DNA of 64,000 nucleotides, taken from the NCBI RefSeq assembly GCF_035046485.1, contig NC_085138.1, positions 92,921,266 to 92,985,265 on the forward strand, in the 5' to 3' direction. Both the position numbers and the translations under genes were made by a program. Below the pieces are notes generated by a model. The model ran no database searches. It saw only the letters and a program-made list of their open reading frames with translations, and was not told the DNA's origin. This DNA is from Aedes albopictus (Eukaryota; Arthropoda; Insecta; Diptera; Culicidae). Shown here one piece after another: positions 47,318 through 57,183 of the stretch (the first letter of the stretch is position 1; the number at the start of each line of letters is the position of its first letter).

Positions 47318-47806
47318 CCCGAGCAGAGGGGAATACCTTCCAAATACCATGCAAAGAGCAACCTGTGCTTTAATACAAAAAATTGTAATTGCTATGTTAT
47401 TTTACGGAATTTTATGAGAACATCATAATAACAATTAGAGGTATTTGAGCAGAGTTTGGTATTCATGCGGTATTTGTTTATTTGGCAGTGAAACTGACCG
47501 AAGAACAAGTTTTGCTATTACATCTTAGAGCTATCAAAAAATGTTCAATTTAATAGCAAGAAACATTATTGCTTTGTTATTCAATACCTTTCAAATAACA
47601 AAAACTGGGCTTAAAATTTAAGGTATGCATTCATTATCGAAATAACAAGACTTGTTATTTTCTAGGTGTTCCTTACACATAATTATGGTATTTGTTTTTG
47701 TTATTTTGCCTCTTATTGCAGCCTAATAAAGGGCATATCGAGGTATAATGGTATTTAGGATTAATACCATGATATGTTATTCAGTTGTTATTCTTTTCTG
47801 CTCGGG
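47318..47806. mobile_element. TIR element inside R1 pseudogene (CCCGAGCAGA ends, 489 bp)
   Basis: CCCGAGCAGA and TCTGCTCGGG are exact inverted termini, extended to CATCCCGAGCAGA by the flanks. The interior is rich in ATACCTTTCAAATA- and TTGTTATTT-type motifs, with no frame. Because the flanking CAT and ATG are also complementary, the exact duplication cannot be read; it may be AT. R1 coding resumes directly after it. Confidence 0.85.
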
Positions 47807-49950
47807 ATGGAATCCATTATCGATGATACGTTCTGCAGTCCATCGCTAACTGAAGATATAAACTGGAGGTCAGTGAGGAATACTCTGACTATGATCATTG
47901 GGGGATCTTCTACAGCACTGGCCAGCGAGTCTCCACTTCGATAAGGAGAATACGGACATGTGAGCAAAAGTGGAAGACAAATGACTTCGCAAAGGTGGTT
48001 GTCGTCGAGGCGGCGCATCGGGCATACGGCGGTGCAACCTTGACGTAGGGGAATTTACAGATATGATAGTTACACGAAGAATATTGAACGTTGGCATTCC
48101 ACCAGTACGGAATGCCAACGTTCAATATTCTTCGCGTAACTTGCTCACAAACTATGGTTCAGAGAACCATAAATGAAGCTGAGTAATTAGTAAGGCGTAT
48201 TATGTTTCGGGAAGCTCGAGTTGTTCTTGAATGAGAGATATGGCTGAGAAAGTCGAACTACTACAAAGAGTTGTGCAACGCGTACCGAATCATGATAGCG
48301 AAGCAAAGGGTCATGGACAAGCTGAGGAGGATCATGGAAGGTCTTTTTACGCATCATGGCCCAACATTTTGGTTGCCTGGCCCAGTACCCCGTACGCAGA
48401 GACTGAACCAGATCCCGCCGGAGGCGCCCGGATGTCCAATGCAGAGCTATTAGTAATCACGAAGAGGTTCCAGTTGAGGTAAGCTCCCGGTCCGGATGGG
48501 ATCCCCAATGCGGCAGTTAGAACGCCGTTATCGGCGTGTATCCTGATATGGTCAGAACGGCGCTACAAAAATGCCAAGATGAAGAAGACTTCCAAGGCAT
48601 ATGGAAAGTTCAGGTTAGTGTTGCTGTGGAAACCAGTTAAACCTCCAGAGGATGCAGGATCGTACAGACGCACGTGTGTGCTGGAAACTCGTGAAAAATT
48701 GTTAGAGAAGATCCTCCGAAACAGATTGCCATAATGTGCCGAGAAATCTACGCGGATGCGATTCGTTCGGTCATTAAGAATGCCGAGAAGACGTCCAAGC
48801 AACGATGGTAACGTTAGTCATTGGCGATAAAAACACGTTAACAGCTGTGCAAGATTTTATGGAACTACTTCCATAAGAGGGTACTGGAATACGAAACCAA
48901 CGCAAGACAGAGGCCTTTAGAAGTGACAGAAGGTGTTCTACAAAGGTCCATACACGGACCCATGTACAAAGGAAGATTGGTATTGACTTTAAAACTTCCG
49001 TAAGGTGTCGTCATCGTGGGCTTTGTAGACGGCGTTGTGTTGACGGTAACAGGAGAGATACTTGGAGAGGTGGAAATACTGGTGATGGAATCAATAACCA
49101 CTGTGCTGAAAGATGGATGACAGGAGAAGCACGTTGACTACGCCTGTAGAAAGGTGACGAAGGCTGCAAAAGCCATAGCGAAGATCATGCTGACCGTAAG
49201 GGAACCAAGAAGCTGTATAAGGCGCCTACCGGGCTCATCCCAAACGTCTTAGTATTGGTCACGCTACCTTGATAGTTCACCGAGAGTGTGTTAATGTGAA
49301 GGAGACACTGGACCACGTCGTCTTCGGATGCACTAGGTATGAGAAAATTCGCTTTTCCCTACGCGGAGTGACAGTTGATAAATTTGTCGAAGAGATGTGC
49401 CACGAAGAAGGCATACGCTGTCAGTGGCGCGTTAACGAGAATTCTCTTCGAGCTGCAAAAGAACTGGCGTGAATACCAGAGGGAGTAGAACCGCAATCGG
49501 AGTAGGTTTGATTTACCGCCGCTACCACGTGGCACTGATTTTAGGTTGTCGGGGCGCAGGTGAACCAGAAGTCCACCACAATCGGAATTACCAGTCAGAC
49601 TTCGGCCTCTGAATGGTCGAAATAGAAACATCGGTGTATGGAGAACTTACAGCGTCGGGGATTCTCTCCATAGTAGTAGGATTGGTCGCCGTCAGGAACT
49701 AGAACTAGACCGAATATACCGCAAAGAAGCACCGGAACGCCGGTCGGCGGGCGCCTATGAACCGGAAGTAAGTCTCCAACAGACAGGACAGACCTCAGCA
49801 CCTGTCCGGGAAGAAACGGAAGATCTCCCACTGCCGATTGTAAATCTTTGTCGGAGTAGAGTAGGTTCACCGCTGGGGATTATCTGAGTGGTATGCGAGA
49901 TGAAAGAGTACCAAAGAGTGATGTTGGCATGAGACTAAACTGTAAGCTGC
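47807..49950 (+). pseudogene. R1-like element, linker, RT and zinc-knuckle remnants
   Basis: Directly after the TIR element come GMESIIDDTFCSPSL and later VSEEYSDYDHW, the end of an R1 endonuclease. From 48276 the sequence aligns by eye to the R1 fragment at 24964-26065 (AYRIMIAKQRVMDKLRRIMEGLF, APGPDGIPNAAVRT). It is riddled with indels, and the region around 48820-49020 is much shortened; FVDGVVLTV replaces the FADD box. A C-terminal zinc-knuckle-like CVNVKETLDHVVFGC (49287-49331) survives, which the first fragment lacks. The C-terminal tail runs to about 49950. This is an old, dead copy. Confidence 0.8.
48068..48141. repeat. Near-perfect 33-bp palindrome, 8-nt loop
   Basis: The arm 48068-48100 (containing GAATATTGAACGTTGGCATT) faces its complement at 48109-48141 across ACCAGTAC. 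Only one mismatch is seen. It lies inside the R1 pseudogene. A templated inverted duplication (strand switch during replication or reverse transcription) is the simplest explanation. Confidence 0.92.
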
Positions 49951-50023
49951 ATTTTTCCCCAATTAACCTAATCGGACATTGCAGCGAACAAATACACTCA
50001 TTCCGTTTCTGAAACACACCGTG

Positions 50024-50940
50024 GGTCTTCAAGGTGATTCAAGAGTGTTCCATGGAGCGTCAGGGGTTTTCAGGAACATTTCAGGGGGTTCCAAGGGGAT
50101 TCATTAGCATTCCATGAAATTTCAAGGAGTTTTGGGAAGTTCTAAATATGTTACATCAGTGTTTCAGGAAGACATTCCATGAGTCAGAGGATTTCAGAGG
50201 CATTCGAGAGGGTTTCGTGGGCGTTTTATGGGGTTTCAGTGCGTTTAAGGGCAGTTTCAGGTGTACTTCAGAGGGTTTCAGAAGGCTTCATGGGGTTTTA
50301 GGATCATTTTAGGTGATTTCAAGGGGTTTCCGGGGTGACCCAGAATCTTTCGTGGGGTAGGAGGTTCAGAAGGCATCAGGAGCATTCCACAAGTTTTCTA
50401 GGGGGTCTAAGGAGCTTTCGCATATAGCCGAGGCGGTAAACGCACGGGTATTCAGCATGACCATGCTGAGGATGACGGGTTCGATTCCCGGTCGGTCCAG
50501 GATCTTTTCGTAAAGGAAATTTCCTTGACTTCCTTGGGCATAGAGTATCTTCGTGCCTGCCACACGATATACACATGCAAAATGGTCATTGGCAGAGGAA
50601 GCTCTCAGTTAATAACTGTGGAAGTGCTCATAGAACACTAAGCTGAGAAGCAGGCTTTGTCCCAGTGAGGACGTTACGCCAAGAAGAAGAAGAAGAAGGA
50701 GCTTTCCACGGCGTTTCAGTGAATTTCAGGAACATTTCAGTGGTGTTACAGGGAGTCAAATGCAAGAGCTTTCAAGGAGGTTTCCTGGGTTTTCAGCGGG
50801 TTTCAGGAATGCTTCAAAGGTGTTTCAAGGGGCTTCAATAAGTTTCGTGATCTGAGGCTTTCAATTGGTTTCAGAGGTGATTCAGTTGTGTTCCAGGAGA
50901 TGTCAGAGGGCTCAGAGGTTTTTTAAGATACTACACACCG
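50024..50940. repeat. TTTCAGGGG-type island, copy 2, split by a SINE
   Basis: TTTCAGGGG, TTTCAAGGGG and CATTTCAG motifs recur at 20-40 bp spacing, as at 760-1740 and inside 57184-59110, but without a clear 136-bp period. The SINE at 50420-50695 interrupts it. At its right edge a LINE-tail-like CACCGTCTTCAGCCAGAGGC (50936-50955) is related to 36908-36927. Confidence 0.65.
50420..50695 (+). mobile_element. tRNA-derived SINE, family A, intact
   Basis: The head has TAGCCGAGGCGGTAAACGC and B box GGTTCGATTCCC. The body matches the copy at 5015-5455 without the MITE, and the tail is (GAA)n. The 11-bp duplication AAGGAGCTTTC is exact at 50409-50419 and 50696-50706. It shares its body with the family B SINEs despite a different head. 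Confidence 0.93.
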
Positions 50941-51066
50941 TCTTCAGCCAGAGGCTGTACAGACTGAACATAACTTAATAAATGAAAGCACAAAGTTCAT
51001 CGCAAAATCGGGCTCACAAAATCGAGTTCATATGGGAGTTGAACCCACAACGTCGAGTTTACTGTA

Positions 51067-51337
51067 CACAGATCGAAAAAAAAGTGTAAAATTCTGTGAC
51101 ATATAATGTACATGATTGGAGCGTGGGATATCACAGACGTTTACATGACATGTCATGTAAAAGTAATAAAATATCATGTAAACTTCCATTATATGTCATG
51201 TAATTCAGCATGACTCTGTGTGTTTACATGACATATAACACAAATTTACATGATATATCATGTAAACCATCATAACACTAAGTTAACATGACTAAAATAA
51301 AGTTTACATGACGTGTAAATCATTATTTTTATCTGTG
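51067..51337. mobile_element. TA-flanked MITE rich in TTTACATGACAT palindromes (271 bp)
   Basis: CACAGATCGAAAA at the left and the complement of TTTTTATCTGTG at the right are inverted ends, with TA at 51065-51066 and 51338-51339. The interior holds at least six copies of TTTACATGAYRT or its complement, some as perfect palindromes (ACATGACATGTCATGT near 51137). No coding capacity. Confidence 0.85.
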
Positions 51338-51339
51338 TA

Positions 51340-53029
51340 TGAACGATTCTAGCCACCAAGATGCAATTGTGAAATTGTGTACATTGCAAACTTAATTCAA
51401 TGCTTATTCGATGTCCCCATTGTTCTACGTAGTTTAGGCGGAACATCTCATGGTCGTCATAGGACATATACACCTATAATTTCTGATGTAATTTTTGGAG
51501 ACATAAATCAGCGTTGAACGAAAACCCGAAATTTTCAATTTTTTGGATATTTGGGCAATAAATTCCATGCCTGCCCCTCGCTCAATAGAACATAGAAACG
51601 TTCAATGTCCTAAAAAATCACACCAACCCCCGACACGACGAAGTATGATGCAATATTTTTTTCTCTCTCCAATTCCCTGACCAGCCCCACTGATGTTATC
51701 GGAGAATTCTCGGCATTTGAAGGTACAATCTATTTCGCACTCATCCGTTCATGCTTTTCCAGCCAACCATCCACCGCAGCGGTCGCCAAAGCCAAGAGGA
51801 ATGACCTTGATGTCGCCACTCTTATTCTGGACTGCCATGTCATCATCGTTCCCTCCCTGAACTGTGAATCCTGAGCCTGCAGAAAAAGGGTGCATCAGAG
51901 CTTGGACGGACAACAGTTCGTTTGCACTCCGTAAATATATGATATCAACCGAGCCGAGGTTGACCAAGGTTGGGATGAAATGTTACCGGAACGTGTGTGA
52001 GTGTGTCTGTCCTCTCTGTGGTGTGGTCTCTGCTCGTTGTTGGTTGACTGCAGTAGCCAGCCAGCGCTAGCGCCTCACTGGATCCGGCTTAGGTAGGTAC
52101 GACGACGACGGCTACGAAGACTCGGACTACGGATGACGATATGCTTTATTGAAGCGAGGGGTTACCATGACCGGATGACGGCGCACAGGCAAAATGCAAG
52201 GACGACCCCAACGTGGGATGAATTTTGATTTCAATATTTTACGGGCCGGAGTCGAACGATGTGGAGGTCTTTGCCTGGAGATTTGCGCTAGGAGCGAATC
52301 GGTCTTTCACAGTGTCACCAAACTGCATGCGACAAGATTTATGCGCTTGGGCTGGCCAAGGGCTATTGTATTTTTACTACGATCCCGATGTTGAACCGCA
52401 CCCATGCAATTGTTAACTAGTGGTACAGCTCCGGTGATGCATCGTTCCCGTTGGCGCCACACTTGATGATTTCCGACGTTGGACCGACGCTAGCCGGATT
52501 CTTTCACACTCTGATCAATCGTGATGGAATCGTTTTTTATTTCAATTGGGGTCTTGAAGTTTCGACACAACAAGAGGGGAAGGGGGGAATCAATCAACAC
52601 AAACGGAACTCTGCTTCTCCATCATGGACACCCTTAGATACTCAAATTCTCACAATGAGAAAATTAATTTTCAATCAACTTTCTAATCACCCAGTCCCGT
52701 CACAGCTCCGTCCAATTGAAATGGCAATTGCGAAGCCCTTGGGCAGTCCATAACCATCGTCGAAGTCATGATTGGTTGACTATTTATACCGGAAAAAGTA
52801 CAGCTGTACATCTGAATTGGAAATATAAAGCCCGTAAAACTGTGCGTCAGCGATGACAACGGCGATATCGATCGTGGGAAAAGCTGGAAAGAACGAATTA
52901 TTCATGCGGCTTGAAGCATCGATTTGATTGAATAATTCCGTTTTTTTTATCGGAAATTACGTTAGACAATCGTCCAAAATTTTCACACAGTCTAGTTTTG
53001 GAAAAAATTGAAATATTGTTTCCTCCATT
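51340..53029. other. Low-copy-looking stretch, no gene recognised
   Basis: GC-balanced DNA between 51560 and 52900 lacks the 12-bp repeat and TIRs. Short frames (51864-52070, 52194-52394, 52451-52753) overlap each other and show no domain. It may be host intron or an untranslated exon; nothing decides this. Confidence 0.3.
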
Positions 53030-53251
53030 AATTTCGCTCGTTTCTTCAGAAATCCTTATGAGATTTATGTGAGAATTTCTTTAAGATTTATTACAGATAT
53101 TTCTTTAGAGTAATTATAGAATCAATCATGAAGTTCCCAAAAGATTCATTCACAAATTGAGAACTCTTTTATCGATCTTTCCATGGATTCCTTCCGAAGT
53201 TCTTCCATGGATTTAGTTCAGAAATCCTACAGAGATTATTTTATTAAATCA

Positions 53252-53889
53252 CACAGCGCAACATTTTTTTGTCTCAAGAACAAACTTATGTGTCTCCGAA
53301 GGATTTTGGGCCGCTGAATACGAATCTGGGCTCAGATTTGCTCCAACACGTCACAATTTTGAGCTATACCTCAATTTATAGGGCAAAATATGCGATTTTG
53401 GGCTTTTTTAACTCCAAGCCATTTAGCAAGGAAATATTTTTTTTAATCAATCAAAAGGTTAACGACTCTTGCAAAATATTTCGTTTTACCTAATCAAATT
53501 TGATAGATTTAAGCATTTTATGTAAGTATGAAAACTTGCATGCAACTTTTGGAGGGTGACTTGTATGGGAAATATCGTACCAAACATAAATCGCTTAAAA
53601 CTATCAAATTCGATTTGGTAAAACGAAATATTTAGCATGAGTCGTTAATTTAGATGTTCATTGACCAATTAACCTTTTGATTGATTAAAAAAATATTTCC
53701 TTGCTTAATGGCTTGCAGTCAAAAAAGCCCAAAATCGCATATTTTGCCCTATAAATTGAGGTATAGCTCAAAATTGTGACGTGTTAGAGCAAATCTGAGC
53801 CTGGATTCGGATTCAGCGGCCCAAAATCCTTCGGAGACACATAAGTTTGCTCTTGAGACAGACAAAAAGTTATTTTTTGTTACGCTGTG
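53252..53889. mobile_element. Fold-back element with about 240-bp arms (CACAGCG ends)
   Basis: The left arm (53252 to about 53500) and right arm (about 53620 to 53889) are reverse complements with scattered differences. For example, CAAACTTATGTGTCTCCGAAGGATTTTGG-type sequence near 53280 has its complement near 53820. The termini CACAGCG/CGCTGTG are flanked by TCA at 53249-53251 and 53890-53892, a possible 3-bp duplication. Frame 53269-53493 is a by-product. Confidence 0.88.
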
Positions 53890-54462
53890 TCATCTTTGCA
53901 TTGCTACAAACGTTCCTCGAGAGCTCCATAAGTTTCCTCAGAATTTACTGCATGGATTTTTTCAGAACTCTTTTCTATGATTCTTTCAGGCATTTTTTCC
54001 AACGATTTCCTCAAGAAGTTTATCTGAATTCTTTCATGAATTTCGCAAAAGATTTTTTTACAAAATCTTCTAAGCTTTCCTTCAGATTCTTACGGATAAT
54101 CCAAAAGGGAATTCCTTAAGAGAATTTGTCAGGGATTCATACAGAATTTTCATTTTGAAATTCTTTTTCAAAGAATCCTTTAAAGTTTTATTTAGAAAAT
54201 TTTCGATGGAATCTCTTACAATGTAGATTTGAATACTCAGCTCCAAATTTGCACTATTTAAATCTCCAGCAGTTATTCCCAGAATTCATTCATAAAATCT
54301 TTCTAGGCTTCTTTCAAAAATTCTTCCAGAGCCCCTAAAGAAATTTCTCAATTGCTTTCATCAGATATGCCCTGTTGAATTTCTTCAGAAATTTCACCTG
54401 GAACTCATTTAGGAAGTACTCCATCAGTCTTTTCTGAAACGTATACTGGGATTACTTCAGAG

Positions 54463-54629
54463 CAAGGATGCCATGCATGCAGATTTCGTTTTATATGAAA
54501 TACAGATTTCTGAGCTAGAGGAGCCATTTTTTTTGTATGGGATACAGTTTTTTTTTCCAAAATATGTATGTGGTACAGATTTTTGAAAAGAATGATACAG
54601 ATTTTTCAAAAAATCATCTGGCATCTCTG
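54463..54629. mobile_element. hAT-type MITE, CARGGATGCC ends, copy 2 (167 bp)
   Basis: CAAGGATGCC and GGCATCTCTG with interior ATACAGATTT motifs match copy 1 at 36218-36422. The 8-bp duplication CTTCAGAG is exact at 54455-54462 and 54630-54637. One substitution in each terminus shows moderate age. Frame 54568-54777 is a by-product. Confidence 0.95.
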
Positions 54630-54843
54630 CTTCAGAGACTTTTCTGGGGTGCCCTTTAGAAAATCATTCTGTGGAAATAGTTTCTTCAGGGATTCCGAAG
54701 TTCACAAATTGTTTATTATCGAGATTTACAGCCTTAGGAACATCTCTGCATTACAAAGTTCAGATTTTTTTTTCTGAAAATATTCTTCACGAATTACTCA
54801 CGAATTTCTACAGGGATTCAATCTTTTGTGAATTCTAATAGAT

Positions 54844-55011
54844 TATTAACGAGATTTTTTGCCCTAGGCTAGGACCCTAGGCAGGACCCATGCTTTACTT
54901 CCCTTCCGAAGGAAGAACTTTTATTTTGCAAGTTTGTCGGGAAAGGGATTCGATTCCAGGTCCTCGGCGTGATAGTCAAGTGTTCTAACCGTCATACCAG
55001 GTCTGCTTCAC
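54844..55011 (-). mobile_element. tRNA-derived SINE, family C, intact head
   Basis: On the minus strand the head begins near 55010 (GCAGACCTGGTATGACGGTT), with B box GGAATCGAATCCC. It is followed by TTCCTTCGGAAGGGAAGTAAA and ends AATCTCGTTAATAA. The 13-bp duplication AATTCTAATAGAT/AATTCTAATGGAT (one mismatch) lies at 54831-54843 and 55012-55024. Related copies are at 26668-26840 and 61223-61308. Confidence 0.9.
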
Positions 55012-56235
55012 AATTCTAATGGATAATCCAGCAAACACTCTTCCAAAAATTCAGAAAATTTTACTTTAAGTGATTTAAGCAGCAATTCCTCCAAAAATTC
55101 CTGCAAAATTCATGCAGACATTCTTCCAGTAGTATTAATTCGTATATTTCCTCCAAGAATTCCCACATAAATCTTTCCTAAGATTTCTTCGAAAATTTCG
55201 CTGGTGTTTCTTTAAAAATATCTTCAGAGGTGTTTACAGGAATAAGCCTGGATATTTCTTCAAAAAAATTTTCAGGGATTCACAAACACTGGTGGTGCAT
55301 TGGGGTCACTATGACCCAGACAGGCACGCCGAGCGTGCACTACAGCAGCATAGCAACGCGTCACCACGCGTGGTGAGCGTTTTCTAAAGCACGAAAAAGG
55401 TTCAATAATGCCTCCAGAAACTCGTTCTTAAATTTCTTCAGGGGTTTCTTCAAAAATGCCTGCAGCGACTCTTTCAGTTTTTTAAGGAATTCTTTTTGAA
55501 ATTTTAAAAAGAGAAAACTTGAAGAATTCTTCCATTGTCTTTTTATTTTTCATGAAATTCCCCTTTAAAAGATACTGCGAAATAGCCTCTAAGAGTTTCT
55601 CCAAGAATTCCTTAAGAAATTTCTTCAGGGATACCTGCAGAAATTCCTACAATGGTTCTTTCTAAAATAACTCTTGCAATTCCGTCATAATTTTTTCCTG
55701 AGATTTCTTCAAAGATTGATGCAGGGATTTTCCAGCAGTTCTTTTAAAAATTGCACAAAAAATACTGCAGGAGTTTTTTGAATTTCTAATAGAATCCCTG
55801 AAAGAGCTTTAGAAAGTTTTTGTGCAAGTTCCTAGAAAGAGTTCTTCAAACATTTCTGGAGGGACTCCTGGACTATAATCCTTGAAGCAATTTCTGAGTT
55901 ATCTGTGAAGGAATTTATTAAATAATCCTTGGAGAAATACCTGAAGGAAATATCAGAGACATCTCATTCGTTCCTGAACGAATTTTGTTAGTAACTTTTG
56001 GAGGAATTCTGGAAATAATTCCAAGGTAAAACTCCCGGGGAATTTCTGAAGGAATCTCAGAAAAACTTTATTATATCTGATTATGGTTTTTGAAGAAATC
56101 CTTGTAGAGATTCCTAGCCGACAACCGTTAGGAGATTTTGAAGAAAGCCCTGTTGAAATTTCTTAACCAAAAGCTTGAAAGAACTCCTGGAGATGTCTCA
56201 GGAGAAATGTTTCGAAGAATTTCTTATATAATTTC

Positions 56236-57181
56236 TTAAGATATTTATTTATTTATTTATTTGCTCTTTCCATCTGCTCTTTCCATGAAGCCTTAATGAT
56301 TATTTTTGTAATGAGGGGAAAAGCCAGTTTGAATTGACCCTTGAGTTGACCTTTCATCATATGGCCATGCTTAAATGGGCATTAAAACCTCATATCTTTC
56401 CAAATACATAGTTACACAAATAAAAATACATGAAAGTTAACTCAAATTTGAAACATAAACCTCCAAAATATCGTCAAACTAACACTTAATAGTCTTCCAT
56501 GAACAATTCACTCCTTGTCCGCGTTGAACAGTTTAGTGTTTTGAAGCCTTCATAAGATTCCCTGAAACAACACTTCAGGGTCGGCATATTTTTCAACCAG
56601 TTATTCGCGAGCAGGGAATATTCTCACCGCCGTCAGGATTTTCTTAATTGTACTCTAACCTGTTATTTAAACTGCTTTCTACCATGGAGGCCCTATTTCG
56701 GGCCCCTTCTACCATCCCCCATTGCGTAATCTTTCAGATTGCCTAATGGCGGCATACACACCTAGTGCCAGCCGGTTCTATTGCTTCTGTGGCCTTACGG
56801 GGTTGCGAAGCATCGGGATGACGGCATTCACAGGCCCTTCTCGTCTTCCGGTGGCCCAGCATGTTGACGGACTCGGTTAGGGGCGGAAGTCTCTGAAATT
56901 TTGGACGGGCTCGGTGGTCTAGTGGCTACCGCAGAAGGTCCTGGGTTTAATCCCTGGCCCGTCCCCTTCCTACTTCTTTGTATCATTCTATCCACTTTCT
57001 CTATACTCTCCTCTGTATATATATAAAACTCATGTACATTCATATGTTCATAGCCATCGCTAGAACCAGAAACGGTTGAAAAGCCGTTTCCCTTCCTTCC
57101 AACTTCACATCACAGTGTCAATCTATCAGATAAGGCCTACATGTTATGCAATCAAGCGAATTGTGCCGCTTTAGCTTCTTC
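56236..57181. other. Mixed AT-rich and GC-richer DNA with a tRNA-like piece
   Basis: (ATTT)n lies at 56240-56262. The stretch 56640-56900 is GC-richer with GGCCCTATTTCGGGCCCCTT and is not 12-bp repeat. It leads directly into the tRNA-like sequence at 56903-56964 and may belong to the same SINE or LINE. No coding region is recognised; the minus frame 56828-57043 is probably a by-product. Confidence 0.4.
56903..56964 (+). repeat. tRNA-like head, probably SINE
   Basis: GGACGGG at the start pairs perfectly with CCCGTCC at the end. The A box TGGTCTAGTGGCTACC and a B-box-like GGGTTTAATCCC are present. At 62 bp it is about ten bases too short for a tRNA, the anticodon arm being reduced, so this is a SINE head or tRNA pseudogene rather than a working tRNA. 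Confidence 0.65.
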
Positions 57182-57183
57182 TA

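Larger units (their letters stand above)
53893..56235. repeat. 12-bp repeat, plus then minus orientation
   Basis: Plus-type units dominate to about 55790, then minus-type (GGAATTTCTGAAGGAATC) to 56235. Interrupted by a MITE (54463-54629), a SINE (54844-55011) and a short GC-rich patch at 55294-55380 with small palindromes (GGGTCACTATGACCC, CACGCCGAGCGTG). No gene is seen. Confidence 0.65.

Noticed and set aside
56903..56964. Functional tRNA gene
   Set aside because: The acceptor stem pairs, but the total length is only 62 bases and the anticodon arm is incomplete; a SINE head is more likely.
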